Source: Variovorax boronicumulans (lineage in GTDB: Bacteria; Pseudomonadota; Gammaproteobacteria; Burkholderiales; Burkholderiaceae_C). From it: 64,000 nucleotides of DNA. The stretch's first letter is position 1. Each line of letters opens with the position of its first letter. Below the pieces are notes generated by a model that saw only the letters and a list, made by a program, of their open reading frames with translations, did no database searches and had not been told where the DNA came from. The position numbers were made by a program, and so were the translations under genes. Of this stretch, positions 9,282 through 17,631 are shown piece after piece. Location of the stretch: positions 62,001 through 126,000 of the forward strand of contig NZ_JAUSSG010000011.1 in NCBI RefSeq assembly GCF_030812215.1, in the 5' to 3' direction.

Positions 9282-10214
9282 ATGACCGCACTTGTTATTG
9301 CCGAACACGACCACGCCAGCATCAAGCCGGCCACCCTCAACACCGTGACCGCAGCACTCGCTTGCGGTGGCGACGTCCACGTGCTCGTGGCCGGTGCCAA
9401 TGCCGCCGAAGCCGGCAAGGCCGCCGCGCAGATCGCCGGCGTGTCGAAGGTCATCGTGGCTGACAGCCCCAGCCTTGCTGAAAACCTGGCGGAGAACGTC
9501 GCGGCCCAGGTGCTTGCGATCGCATCCAACTACAGCCACATCCTGTTCCCCTCGACCGCCAACGGCAAGAACGTCGCACCGCGCGTGGCGGCCAAGCTGG
9601 ACGTGGCGCAGATCAGCGACATCACCAAGGTGGACAGCCCGGACACCTTCGAGCGTCCGATCTATGCCGGTAACGCGATTGCCACCGTGCAGAGCAGCGA
9701 TGCCACCAAGGTGATCACCGTGCGCACGACCGGCTTCGATGCCGCAGCCGCCACCGGTGGCAGCGCAACGGTTGAAACGGCTGAAGGCGTCGCTGACAGC
9801 GGCAAGTCGAGCTTCGTGGGCCGTGAAGTCACCAAGAGCGAACGCCCCGAACTGACGGCCGCCAAGATCATCGTCTCGGGTGGCCGAGCCCTCGGCAGCG
9901 CCGAGAAGTTCACCGAAGTGATGGCACCGCTGGCCGACAAGCTCAACGCGGGCCTGGGCGCCAGCCGCGCAGCCGTCGATGCGGGCTACGCCCCGAACGA
10001 CTGGCAAGTGGGCCAGACCGGCAAGATCGTCGCGCCGCAGCTGTACATCGCAGCGGGCATCTCGGGTGCGATCCAGCATCTGGCCGGCATGAAGGACTCC
10101 AAGGTGATCGTGGCGATCAACAAGGACGAGGAAGCGCCGATCTTCTCGGTGGCCGACTACGGCCTCGTGGCCGACCTGTTCACGGCTGTGCCGGAACTCG
10201 TGAAGGCGCTGTGA
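9282..10214 (+). CDS. etfA: Electron transfer flavoprotein alpha subunit
   Basis: Alpha subunit (310 residues) of ETF and the one that holds FAD. The N-terminal domain begins MTALVIAEHDHASIKP. The C-terminal FAD domain contains SGGRALGSAEKF near residue 200, the VGQTGKIVAPQLYIA stretch near 247 and ISGAIQHLAGM near 265, all expected FAD contacts. It directly follows etfB with a 2-bp gap. Presence in the same transcription unit as two acyl-CoA dehydrogenases supports a shared electron path. No irregularity seen. Confidence 0.97.
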   Translation: MTALVIAEHDHASIKPATLNTVTAALACGGDVHVLVAGANAAEAGKAAAQIAGVSKVIVADSPSLAENLAENVAAQVLAIASNYSHILFPSTANGKNVAPRVAAKLDVAQISDITKVDSPDTFERPIYAGNAIATVQSSDATKVITVRTTGFDAAAATGGSATVETAEGVADSGKSSFVGREVTKSERPELTAAKIIVSGGRALGSAEKFTEVMAPLADKLNAGLGASRAAVDAGYAPNDWQVGQTGKIVAPQLYIAAGISGAIQHLAGMKDSKVIVAINKDEEAPIFSVADYGLVADLFTAVPELVKAL

Positions 10215-10218
10215 GCCA

Positions 10219-11190
10219 ATGAAGACCCGCATCACCGAACTGCTCGGCATCCGCTACCCGATCGTGCAGGGCGGCATGCAGTGGGTGGGCCGCGCCGAGC
10301 TGGCCGCGGCCGTGTCGAACGCCGGCGGCCTGGGCATCGTGACGGCGCTCACGCAGCCCACGCCCGACGACCTGCGCAATGAAATCGCACGCACCCGCAC
10401 GCTGACCGACAAGCCCTTCGGCGTGAACCTCACGATCCTGCCCGCGGTGAAGCCGCCGCCGTATGCGGAGTACGTGCAGGCGATCATCGACAGCGGCATC
10501 AAGATCGTGGAGACCGCGGGCAACAGCCCGAAGGATTTCATCGAGGCCTTGAAGCGCCACGACGTGAAGATCGTCCACAAGTGCACCTCGGTGCGCCACG
10601 CGCTCTCGGCGGAGCGCAACGGCGTCGATGCGGTGTCGGTGGACGGCTTCGAGTGCGCGGGCCATCCGGGCGAGGACGACGTGCCCGGCCTCGTGCTGCT
10701 GCCGATTGCGGCGCGCAAGCTCCGCATTCCGATCATCGCCTCGGGCGGCATCGCCGACGGACGCGGCATGGCGGCAGCGCTGGCGCTGGGCGCCGAGGGC
10801 GTGAACATGGGCACGCGCTTCTGCGTGACGCAGGAGGCGCCGATCCACCCGAACATCAAGCAGGCGCTGGTCGATGCGACCGAGCGCGACACGAAGCTGA
10901 TGTTCCGCACCATGCGCAACACCGCGCGGGTTTTCCGCAACGCGATCTCCGAAGAGGTGGTGGCGACGGAGAACCGACCCGGCGGCTGCGAGTTCGAGGA
11001 AGTGCGCCCGCTGGTGGCCGGCGCGCGCGGCCGTGCGGCGCTGGAGTCGGGCGAGGTGCAGAACGGCGTGGTCTCGGCCGGCCAGTGCATCGGGCTGATT
11101 GACGACATTCCGACCTGCGCGGAACTGATCGAGCGCATGGTGCGCGAGTGCCGCGAGCATCTGGACCGGGCGCGGTCCTGGATGGACTGA
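10219..11190 (+). CDS. Nitronate monooxygenase family protein
   Basis: FMN-dependent TIM-barrel protein of 323 residues (nitronate monooxygenase / 2-nitropropane dioxygenase family), which oxidises alkyl nitronates to carbonyl compounds and nitrite. It opens with the family signature LLGIRYPIVQGGMQWVGRAEL. The phosphate-binding SGGIADGRGMAAALALGA stretch near residue 180 holds FMN, and the DGFECAGHPGEDD loop near residue 143 contains the active-site His. It begins 4 bp after etfA, so it is the last gene of the operon. Its role beside an acyl-CoA pathway is uncertain; related enzymes also include enoyl reductase-like proteins. Confidence 0.9.
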   Translation: MKTRITELLGIRYPIVQGGMQWVGRAELAAAVSNAGGLGIVTALTQPTPDDLRNEIARTRTLTDKPFGVNLTILPAVKPPPYAEYVQAIIDSGIKIVETAGNSPKDFIEALKRHDVKIVHKCTSVRHALSAERNGVDAVSVDGFECAGHPGEDDVPGLVLLPIAARKLRIPIIASGGIADGRGMAAALALGAEGVNMGTRFCVTQEAPIHPNIKQALVDATERDTKLMFRTMRNTARVFRNAISEEVVATENRPGGCEFEEVRPLVAGARGRAALESGEVQNGVVSAGQCIGLIDDIPTCAELIERMVRECREHLDRARSWMD

Positions 11191-11665
11191 GTCTTTCTGC
11201 TCGCGTCCGGGGCGACGCTCACGCCGACGGGGTACCTTGCTCCGCGAATGTCCCCCGGCCTTCGGCCTCCTCCTTTATTTCGCTGCGCAAGGCACCCCAT
11301 CGGCGTGAGCGTTTGGAGCCGCTGTGGACTGGCACGACACGGCGCCCCGAGATCTACACGCAGCGCATTGCGGAAGCTGCATTTGTTGGCGGTTGCCGAG
11401 ACTTCGCGCCGCATCGAACGCTCGCTTTGCTGCGTTCTTCTCTAAAGTGAATGCCCCTGTCACTCGATACCCCAACAAGGGGAGAAGGAAGGCGCAACAC
11501 ACCAAGCCACCACCGGATGTTTGAAGGCTGCTTGCCTCGCGGCAGGTTGTCGGTGCGAAAGCAGCGACGCAGATGCGAGGTATCAAAAGGCGACGGCCGA
11601 GGTGTTACGAGCACCCCGACCGTCTAACCAAAGACGTGCAACCACCTCTAAAGGAGCGCACAAAA
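11191..11665. other. Intergenic left boundary of the accessory island
   Basis: A 475-bp stretch without a convincing gene. Its left third is the palindromic element described separately. The rest has lower GC than the upstream operon, contains several short open frames on both strands with no recognisable protein, and ends in a ribosome-binding site for the small gene at 11666. It marks the transition from the fatty-acid operon to the low-GC island. No tRNA or attachment-site direct repeat was seen. Confidence 0.6.
11215..11312 (+). repeat. Palindromic repeat element, copy 1 (98 bp)
   Basis: A 25-nt arm at 11215-11239 is complementary to 11288-11312 with two mismatches. The arms enclose a 48-bp core (11240-11287) with its own small hairpin GGCCTTCGGCC. 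A 46-bp part of the core recurs in inverted orientation at 16790-16835 with only two differences, and these are compensatory within the inner hairpin stem. The outer arms of the two copies are largely different, yet each is self-complementary. This is a REP-like or MITE-like dispersed element by structure; its family is not identified. Confidence 0.85.
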
Positions 11666-11935
11666 ATGGCTACCAAGACTATAGCCCGGCCTCGCACGCC
11701 GGTAGCTTCCGAAGACAACGCCCAAGACCCGGCGGATCTTCTCGAAAACACCCTCTCTCAACTCGAAGCTCTCCTGTGGGTCTGCCACGGGGAAGACATC
11801 GACTGGTGCAGCGGGGATGGGCCTCGGCGATTGGACAACCTGCTTTGGCTTGCGGCTGAACTGGCTCGCAAGGCTGGGGAGCTGTTTCAGGTGAGTGAGA
11901 CGGCTCGGCGTGGGGCGCTTGAGACTGGTGGGTAG
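11666..11935 (+). CDS. Small hypothetical protein (89 aa)
   Basis: The start is ATG 11666, well placed after AAAGGAG at 11650-11656; the frame is open further upstream to 11573 but without a better site. The protein begins MATKTIARPRTP, is acidic in the middle and has two helix-like segments, LLENTLSQLEALLWV (about residues 27-41) and LDNLLWLAAELARKAGELF (about 58-76). No catalytic motif, signal peptide or membrane segment is evident. The amphipathic Leu/Trp helices suggest a small oligomerising or partner-binding protein. It stands alone between the left palindromic element and the ParB-like gene, 207 bp from the latter. Function unknown. Confidence 0.6.
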   Translation: MATKTIARPRTPVASEDNAQDPADLLENTLSQLEALLWVCHGEDIDWCSGDGPRRLDNLLWLAAELARKAGELFQVSETARRGALETGG

Positions 11936-12142
11936 TGGCTGGTCTGCGGGCTGCGGGTTTCACGGCCTGCCCTGGGGAGCATGTCCTTAGGAGTGCGATT
12001 GCGGAAGTCTTCTTGATGGTGGGAATTCGGTTCGGTTGACATTTCGGCCGGAGACCCAGCACTGAAGCGTGCCCGGGTCAAGCCCTATCGAAATGCTAGT
12101 AACTCGATATATCCTCCACCACCAACTACATAGGGAGGGTTC

Positions 12143-13462
12143 ATGGCTAAGGTTCGTCCTGACTTTTTGAATATCGACGATGTCACACTCACACGCCTTC
12201 ATCTTGACCCAGAGAATCCTCGTCATGACCCGATCCAAGATGAGGATCGAATCATTGCCCAGCTCTTTGGCGCTGAAAAAACGCTCGCGGTTGCAAAAGA
12301 TATCGCTCAGAAAGGGGCCATCAGTCCTTTGGATCGAATAGGCGTCATCGAGATGGAGGACAACCCAGGCCACTACATCGTCGTCGAGGGGAATCGCCGG
12401 ACTTGTGCATTGAAGGTGCTGCACGATCCAAAAAAAGCTCCAAATACAACCATTCGAGACGCTATTGAAGCCCTGCGCGCTTCGGCAAAGGTTCCCAGCA
12501 AGGTGCCGGTGGTCGTATTCAAGGACCGCGTGACCGCTGAACCGTGGCTCAAGCTTCGCCACTTAGGCGCACAGGGAGGCGCAGGCACAAGGGAGTGGGA
12601 TTCGGCGGCCAAGAACAGGTTCGCTCGAGGTGCCACTCCCGACCGGCTTGCGGTCGCTTTGCTGGATCGTGCAGAAGAAGCCGGCTGGATCGACCCAGTG
12701 TCGCGAAAAACGATCAGCGTGACGACGATGACGCGATATGTCAGCAATCCGGTTGTTCGAGCAGCACTCGGCCTGGGCTCGTCCAGTGAACTGAAATTCA
12801 CTCACGAGCCCGCAGAGGTCGATGCCGCATTGCAGAGTTTTGTGAATGACGCACTGTCACAGAATGGTGCAGAGCCTGTCTTGAGTTCGCGATCCCGGAA
12901 AGCAGACAGAGTGGCTTATGCCAATGCATTGCACCAGCGTGGCGTTGCTCCCCGCACCTCGCTCCCTGCTCCTATCGATGCTCCAGCGCCTCAAGAGCCG
13001 ACAGCAGCTAAGAAGGGACGTAATCCTAGAAGTCCGGACAAGAGGCCGCATATCGTCCAGTCTTCGTTTGTAGCCAAGCACGGCGATAAAAACCTCCAGC
13101 GCATCCTCCAAGAACTGCGAACGATCAAGCCGGACGACGGCTATGTCTTTTCTACAAACTACCTTGTGCGTGCCACCGTGGAGCGCATCATGGTGCTCTA
13201 CGCGATAAAGCACGGCTTCCATCAATCAGGCACGCCCGATCACTTGTTGGTGAAGCAGTGCCATGAACACTTGGGGAACAACGGCGCAACAGCCAACCAA
13301 CTAAAGGTCATGCGTGTTGCGGCATCGAACAAGGATGTCCTCTATAGCCTCGACACGCTAGGCTCGGCTGTGCATGGTGCTCACCTACCCACCCGTGCGG
13401 GCCTGATAGCGGTGTGGGACAACTGGGAGCCTAGCTTGCGTCTCATGCTGGATCGCATGTGA
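12143..13462 (+). CDS. ParB-like N-terminal domain protein
   Basis: A 439-residue protein whose N-terminal third is a ParB/sulfiredoxin-type domain. The NPR signature (PENPRHDP) is at residues 25-27 and the nucleotide/phosphate-binding box VVEGNRRTCALK at 81-91. This fold binds CTP in ParB, and in other families it acts as a nuclease or nucleotide-dependent switch. The middle is basic (KKGRNPRSPDKRP), and the C-terminal 130 residues form a helical region ending LGSAVHGAHLPTRAGL, weakly reminiscent of HEPN-like tails. No ParA partner is present, so plasmid partition is unlikely. The start ATG 12143 follows AGGGAGG. The adenine methyltransferase follows 42 bp later. GC is clearly below the flanks, indicating horizontal acquisition. 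Defence or DNA-modification role is inferred. Confidence 0.82.
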   Translation: MAKVRPDFLNIDDVTLTRLHLDPENPRHDPIQDEDRIIAQLFGAEKTLAVAKDIAQKGAISPLDRIGVIEMEDNPGHYIVVEGNRRTCALKVLHDPKKAPNTTIRDAIEALRASAKVPSKVPVVVFKDRVTAEPWLKLRHLGAQGGAGTREWDSAAKNRFARGATPDRLAVALLDRAEEAGWIDPVSRKTISVTTMTRYVSNPVVRAALGLGSSSELKFTHEPAEVDAALQSFVNDALSQNGAEPVLSSRSRKADRVAYANALHQRGVAPRTSLPAPIDAPAPQEPTAAKKGRNPRSPDKRPHIVQSSFVAKHGDKNLQRILQELRTIKPDDGYVFSTNYLVRATVERIMVLYAIKHGFHQSGTPDHLLVKQCHEHLGNNGATANQLKVMRVAASNKDVLYSLDTLGSAVHGAHLPTRAGLIAVWDNWEPSLRLMLDRM

Positions 13463-13504
13463 TATCGCTGGCCAGCCACTCCTAAACTGGATACTCTCCC
13501 GCGC

Positions 13505-14359
13505 ATGCCGTCTACCGACACCCCTCTCCGATATCCCGGAGGGAAGACCCAACTCACGCCCTTCGTTGCCGACCTGCTTCGTGCCAACGATCTTGACCGT
13601 GGCGTCTATGCAGAGCCCTTCGCCGGAGGCGCGGGCGTTGCTTGGCGCCTGCTTTTCGCCGGCCAAGTGAGCGAGGTGTGGCTGAACGATATCGATCCGG
13701 GTATCTACAGCTTCTGGAAATCAGTTCTGGACGACACCGACCGGCTTTGCCAATTGATCGAAGATACCCCCGTGACGATGGAGGAATGGCATCGTCAGCG
13801 CGCGGTCGTTGGTGGCCGGAATTCGAACACTCTCTCCTTCGGGTTCGCAACACTCTTTATGAACCGGACAAACCGCTCAGGAATCATTGGAGCGGGGGTC
13901 ATTGGAGGAAAGGCTCAAGACGGCAATTACAAGTTGGATTGCCGTTTCAACAAGCAGGAACTTGTCGACAAGGTTCGACGGATCTCGATTTACCGCGATG
14001 TCGTGCAGCTGAGTCGCTTAGATGCAAAGCTTTGCCTGGAGCAATGGGCCAAGAAGTTACCGCAACGGGCCCTTCTGAACATTGACCCTCCGTACTACGC
14101 GAAAGGTCACGATCTCTACACCAACTTCTATGAGCCAAAGGATCATGCCGCGTTGGCCGGTGTGATTAAGAAGTTGAAGTGTCCTTGGATGTTGACCTAC
14201 GACGACGAACCGGCGATTGAAGCTCTGTACTCGGGGTTTCCCACCTATCGAAAGGCTCTTGTCTACTACGCGCAAGTCAAGCGCCACGCAAACGAGCTGC
14301 TTGTCCTAGCCCCTCACCTTGTGCCACCAAAAGAGTTCAGAACAAGCCACGTGGCCTGA
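13505..14359 (+). CDS. DNA adenine methyltransferase, class D12 (Dam-like)
   Basis: S-adenosylmethionine-dependent N6-adenine DNA methyltransferase of 284 residues, the usual size for Dam/DpnM-type enzymes. All expected motifs are visible: PGGK at residues 11-14, the AdoMet motif EPFAGGAG at 37-44, NDID at 61-64, the MNRTNRSGI segment at 119-127, and the catalytic motif IV DPPYY at 194-198. The target-recognition region lies between about 70 and 160. The ATG at 13505 has no strong ribosome-binding site, so translation may be coupled to the ParB-like gene 42 bp upstream. A solitary epigenetic role is possible, but the neighbouring ParB-like and PD-(D/E)XK proteins suggest a modification component of a larger system. 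Confidence 0.93.
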   Translation: MPSTDTPLRYPGGKTQLTPFVADLLRANDLDRGVYAEPFAGGAGVAWRLLFAGQVSEVWLNDIDPGIYSFWKSVLDDTDRLCQLIEDTPVTMEEWHRQRAVVGGRNSNTLSFGFATLFMNRTNRSGIIGAGVIGGKAQDGNYKLDCRFNKQELVDKVRRISIYRDVVQLSRLDAKLCLEQWAKKLPQRALLNIDPPYYAKGHDLYTNFYEPKDHAALAGVIKKLKCPWMLTYDDEPAIEALYSGFPTYRKALVYYAQVKRHANELLVLAPHLVPPKEFRTSHVA

Positions 14360-14746
14360 GAAAATGACTGATACCTTGATGCGTGCAATGCGCGCACCAA
14401 GGTTGGAAAAGATACGCGAAGCGTTGGTCAGAGATTTGTGATGAGCAACTCTCGCGGAGGTGCGCGGTTGCTTCAAGGTCCGCGAGGGCATAGCCTCTCC
14501 GAGCAAACAGTCGTCCAGCGGGCAGGTGCTAAAAGCCCGCTTCGGGCTGGAGCCGGCATTGCGCACCTGTCAGCTGTGCAGCGAAAGCGGGTCCTTTGAA
14601 ATTTGGGAGGCCGGGTGTTTCGGGTAGTTCAGAACACATTGAATCCGGACATTCATCGGCGTTTTTCCTGATGGCGCCGCTCACAACCGGGGCATCTTCT
14701 GCCTTTGAACCTAACTAAAAAGAGCTCGCGGGGAGCGTCAGACATC
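14360..14746. other. Intergenic spacer inside the island
   Basis: 387 bp between the methyltransferase and the nuclease-like gene. It holds only a 25-codon open frame at 14364-14441 and an 86-codon frame on the other strand, neither convincing. A GC-rich inverted segment AAAGCCCGCTTCGGGCT (around 14531-14547) could be a small terminator-like hairpin after the methyltransferase. The separation implies that the downstream gene may have its own promoter. Confidence 0.45.
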
Positions 14747-16231
14747 ATGCCGAATCAGATCAAGTTTTGGGTACCGCAGCCTGCACTGGCGGGCGCTATC
14801 AACCTCTCACTCGGACCCAAAAAGTTCCTTGCTCAGTTCGTAGCCGCGGCGAACCCTGGCGCACCTCTGCCGGACCCCGGAACACTCCCCGGCGCGGCCG
14901 AGTTGATTGCAGCAACACTTGACTCGGGCCACGGAGCCAACGTCGCTCCTATGCCGGTAATGAATCTGCTGGATCGGTGGCAACTTCAATGCCACGGACT
15001 GGTTCAACGACTCATGGTCCTGTCACTGCTGCGTCGGACGCCCGCAGGCTGGCATCGAGCGCCCTTCGTAGCGCACCTCGAGAAGAGCCTGAAGACATCG
15101 AATGCTTTCCTTCTCGGCATGCTCTACGCCCGTGTGTCGACCGATCACTGGGCCAGCACCAATGGCTGGGGTCAGGTCGTTCGCTTCTGGCATTACAGCG
15201 TCCTGGAGTCTTCAGCGTTCAACTTCGCAGCAATCACTGCCGCTTCGAAGGCGGGGAATCCAGACTTCTTGGTTCAGTTCTCCAACGGGCATTGGGCCTG
15301 CGTCGAGGCAAAAGGAACCCTTGATGGGTTTGATGAGGAGAAGCTTCGAGACGGGATGCGACAGGCCTGCAAGATCATCCAGGTTTCGTGGCTAGTACCT
15401 GGAGTGGCGATCCCAGTGGTAGCAGCACCAGTGTCGCAAGCTTGCTCTCTGGCCTACTTCGATGCACCCGCAGGAGACATGCTTGAGGTCTGCCACTTGG
15501 ACCCACCCGCACGCAAGAGGACTCGCCGCGAAAGGCCACCCACACCTCTCTGGTTTCTTGAAGCCGGCGACTTCATTGCCTGGCAATGCGCCACCGACCA
15601 ATTCCGTACTCTGGAGCGAGGCCACGAGAGTCGATGGCCTGAGGCGCTACCCAGGGGCGACTTCGAGTGGGCGCCATGGCTTGTTGATGAGCCCATCTGG
15701 GTAGGTGTACCTAAGGTCCTCCTTAGTGCCGCAGACGCCATTGACTGGTCGCTCCACTGCTTAGGTTGGTTACTGCCAGAACTGCGCAAATGGCGAAACA
15801 CTGCGGTGAAGGTCCTTGACCGCCCGAAGGCCGGGCAAAAACGTTTGAGGAAGCTCTCAAAGCAGGCTACAGAACGAGCAGGCTCTGAGGCGCTGACATC
15901 GCCACAGAGCAGGTGCTGGCTCCTCCTGGCAACCTTGCTGGAGGGCCACGGGGACGAACGACCTGGTGCGACCTGGGAAGAAGCCTTGTCGGTAGTGTGG
16001 AACGCCGACCTTTTGATGCCACTATCCCCTGACGGTGTTGGCAACGCAGTGGCGCCCCCGAGCATGGAGAGCCTTTGGAGAAAGCTCGACGAATCGCAGT
16101 TGCCGATTCGGCGCAAGTGGCGCACCGAGGCAAACCTAGCCTTGGCTGAGTTCGATGGAGCGTCGAGCGTGAGCGTCGCAGAAACCGCTCGAGGGCTGCT
16201 TGTAGTGGCCTATCAACGTGTGAATGGCTGA
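14747..16231 (+). CDS. Putative PD-(D/E)XK nuclease-fold protein
   Basis: A 494-residue protein with no overall family I recognise. Residues 172-189 read PD-(13 residues)-E-A-K (PDFLV...CVEAKG), the classic beta-hairpin arrangement of the PD-(D/E)XK endonuclease fold. It is preceded by a helix with Glu154 and followed by a helical stretch (EEKLRDGMRQACKIIQ), as expected after the active-site strands. The N-terminal 130 residues are hydrophobic and helical; the C-terminal half is rich in Trp and basic residues. The start was taken as ATG 14747 after GGGGAG; a TTG at 14705 would add 14 residues. Placement after a DNA methyltransferase supports a restriction or effector role, but nuclease activity is inferred from the motif alone. 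Confidence 0.7.
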   Translation: MPNQIKFWVPQPALAGAINLSLGPKKFLAQFVAAANPGAPLPDPGTLPGAAELIAATLDSGHGANVAPMPVMNLLDRWQLQCHGLVQRLMVLSLLRRTPAGWHRAPFVAHLEKSLKTSNAFLLGMLYARVSTDHWASTNGWGQVVRFWHYSVLESSAFNFAAITAASKAGNPDFLVQFSNGHWACVEAKGTLDGFDEEKLRDGMRQACKIIQVSWLVPGVAIPVVAAPVSQACSLAYFDAPAGDMLEVCHLDPPARKRTRRERPPTPLWFLEAGDFIAWQCATDQFRTLERGHESRWPEALPRGDFEWAPWLVDEPIWVGVPKVLLSAADAIDWSLHCLGWLLPELRKWRNTAVKVLDRPKAGQKRLRKLSKQATERAGSEALTSPQSRCWLLLATLLEGHGDERPGATWEEALSVVWNADLLMPLSPDGVGNAVAPPSMESLWRKLDESQLPIRRKWRTEANLALAEFDGASSVSVAETARGLLVVAYQRVNG

Positions 16232-17040
16232 AGGCCCACGGCGCGCCACCCCGACTTCACCCCGTCGGGCAATCCCCAAGCTCACAGGCCTGTTTTTCAC
16301 TCGCTGACCCTGTATGTCGCAAACTTCCGGCCATGTCACCGCCTGGGATGGGCGGCATACCAGGAGTTCAGTCCTGCTGATCCCAGCGCTTTAGGGCAGC
16401 TAGCCGAGATCTATGCTGCGATAGTGCACACCGACAATGCATATACATTTCGCTGCAGCGGACAGCTTCGCCGCCCGCTGCGGCTCGAACTTTGGGCGAC
16501 TGCATTGCGGCATCCGGTTCTTTGAGGCCGAGTGCTGCTCAGGGTCGGAAGCCGTCGGTCTAGCGAACGGCAACGAAAGACTGCTCCCAGTCTGAAGCGA
16601 GCATTGAGCGCAACCATATCTATGTCGACCGCGGCCAGCCCCAGCCCTTCGGACCTTTGCTTCGCTGACGCCTATCGCTCACGAAAGCTCAGTAGTACGC
16701 CCCCGCACGTCCATCTGCAATCCGCCACAGCGGTCGAGCCGCCGACCTCACAGCCGCACTCATCGTGCACAGGGCGTCGGGTACTCCCCGCAGCGAAATA
16801 AAGGAGGAGCCCGAAGGGCGGGGGACATTCGCGGAGGGGAGTACCCGGCGCCCTGTGCACACACACCCGAAGTGCCTTCCACAAGCCCCAAAAGGAAGAC
16901 CCCAGCTAAGGAAACCCCCGATACATGAATGGTCATCGACCCTCTAGCATCGGCTACTGCTCCTCCCTGTCGAGGTGTACGGATCGCGTCCCGGCGTCCG
17001 CCCGGCGACAAGCGCGTCTGCCTCACCTGCCCTTCCTGCG
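16232..17040. other. Intergenic right boundary of the accessory island
   Basis: About 800 bp without a convincing gene. The first 530 bp are of mixed composition with only short overlapping open frames on both strands, and read like decayed or non-coding DNA. The palindromic element copy 2 lies at 16765-16860. The last 180 bp lead to the TRAP operon; the open frame there extends upstream of the likely start at 17041 but has no family resemblance. Confidence 0.5.
16765..16860 (-). repeat. Palindromic repeat element, copy 2 (96 bp, inverted relative to copy 1)
   Basis: The 25-nt arm at 16765-16789 is complementary to 16836-16860 with one mismatch. The 46-bp core at 16790-16835, read on the minus strand, equals the core at 11241-11286 except for one swapped base pair in the inner hairpin (GCCCTTCGGGC instead of GGCCTTCGGCC). 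Arms share only GGGTAC with copy 1 but remain self-complementary. It lies at the right edge of the island, facing copy 1. Confidence 0.85.
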
Positions 17041-17631
17041 ATGACAACTCCTCCCGAGTCCGGCCCCACGCTGGACGCCGCCAGTCCCCTCCCCCCCGAC
17101 ATCGAAGCCGCCGACGAACCCACCAAGGTGCCGCTCGCCATCGAGGACTGGCTCACCGTCATCATCATGGGCGCGCTCGCGCTCATCACCTTTGCCAACG
17201 TGCTGGTGCGCTACTTCACCGACTCGTCCTTCGCGTGGACGGAAGAGTTCTCGGTGTTCCTCATGATCATGCTGGCGCTGGTGGCGGGCTCGGCCGCCGT
17301 GGCGCGCGACCGGCACATCCGCATCGAGTACTTCTCCGAAAGCGGCTCGATGGCACGGCGCAAGCGCCTGGCGCAGTTCGGCGCACTGATGATCGCGATC
17401 CTCTTCGGCCTGATCGGCGCGCTCAGCATCCGCATGGTGTGGGACGACTACCGCTTCGAGGAAACCACGCCGGGCATCGGGCTGCCGGCCTGGTGGTATT
17501 CGATCTGGCTGCCGATCGTGTCCTTCGCCATCGCGGGGCGCGCCATCGGCCTCATGGTCCGGCGCGGGCGCAAGACGAACTATCAGTCGGACGACAGCAA
17601 CACCAACAGCAGCAAGGGCGAAGCCAAGTGA
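17041..17631 (+). CDS. TRAP transporter small permease (DctQ-type)
   Basis: Small membrane subunit of a tripartite ATP-independent periplasmic transporter, 196 residues with four predicted membrane helices (starting around residues 35, 70, 113 and 150). Family features include LALITFANVLVRYF in the first helix, SFAWTEEFSVFLMIMLAL in the second and RHIRIEYF before the third. ATG 17041 was chosen by alignment with the family; 22 more codons are open upstream and the ribosome-binding site is weak. The stop overlaps the GTG start of the large permease, so the two are translationally coupled. The substrate is probably an organic acid. Confidence 0.88.
   Translation: MTTPPESGPTLDAASPLPPDIEAADEPTKVPLAIEDWLTVIIMGALALITFANVLVRYFTDSSFAWTEEFSVFLMIMLALVAGSAAVARDRHIRIEYFSESGSMARRKRLAQFGALMIAILFGLIGALSIRMVWDDYRFEETTPGIGLPAWWYSIWLPIVSFAIAGRAIGLMVRRGRKTNYQSDDSNTNSSKGEAK

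Noticed and set aside
12143..13462. Interpretation of the ParB-like gene as a plasmid or chromosome partition gene
   Set aside because: No ParA, no parS-like repeats and no replication gene nearby; only the N-terminal domain is ParB-like.
14364..14441. 25-codon open frame after the methyltransferase
   Set aside because: No ribosome-binding site or recognised similarity; length is expected by chance.
14306..14566. 86-codon minus-strand open frame in the island
   Set aside because: Overlaps the methyltransferase end and shows no recognisable domain or start signal.
16532..16801. 89-codon open frame before the right palindromic element
   Set aside because: Ser/Pro-rich, no ribosome-binding site, runs into the palindromic element; probably non-coding.
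11191..17040. Prophage or integrative element with integrase
   Set aside because: No integrase, transposase, tRNA or direct-repeat attachment site was found; only the palindromic elements mark the ends.
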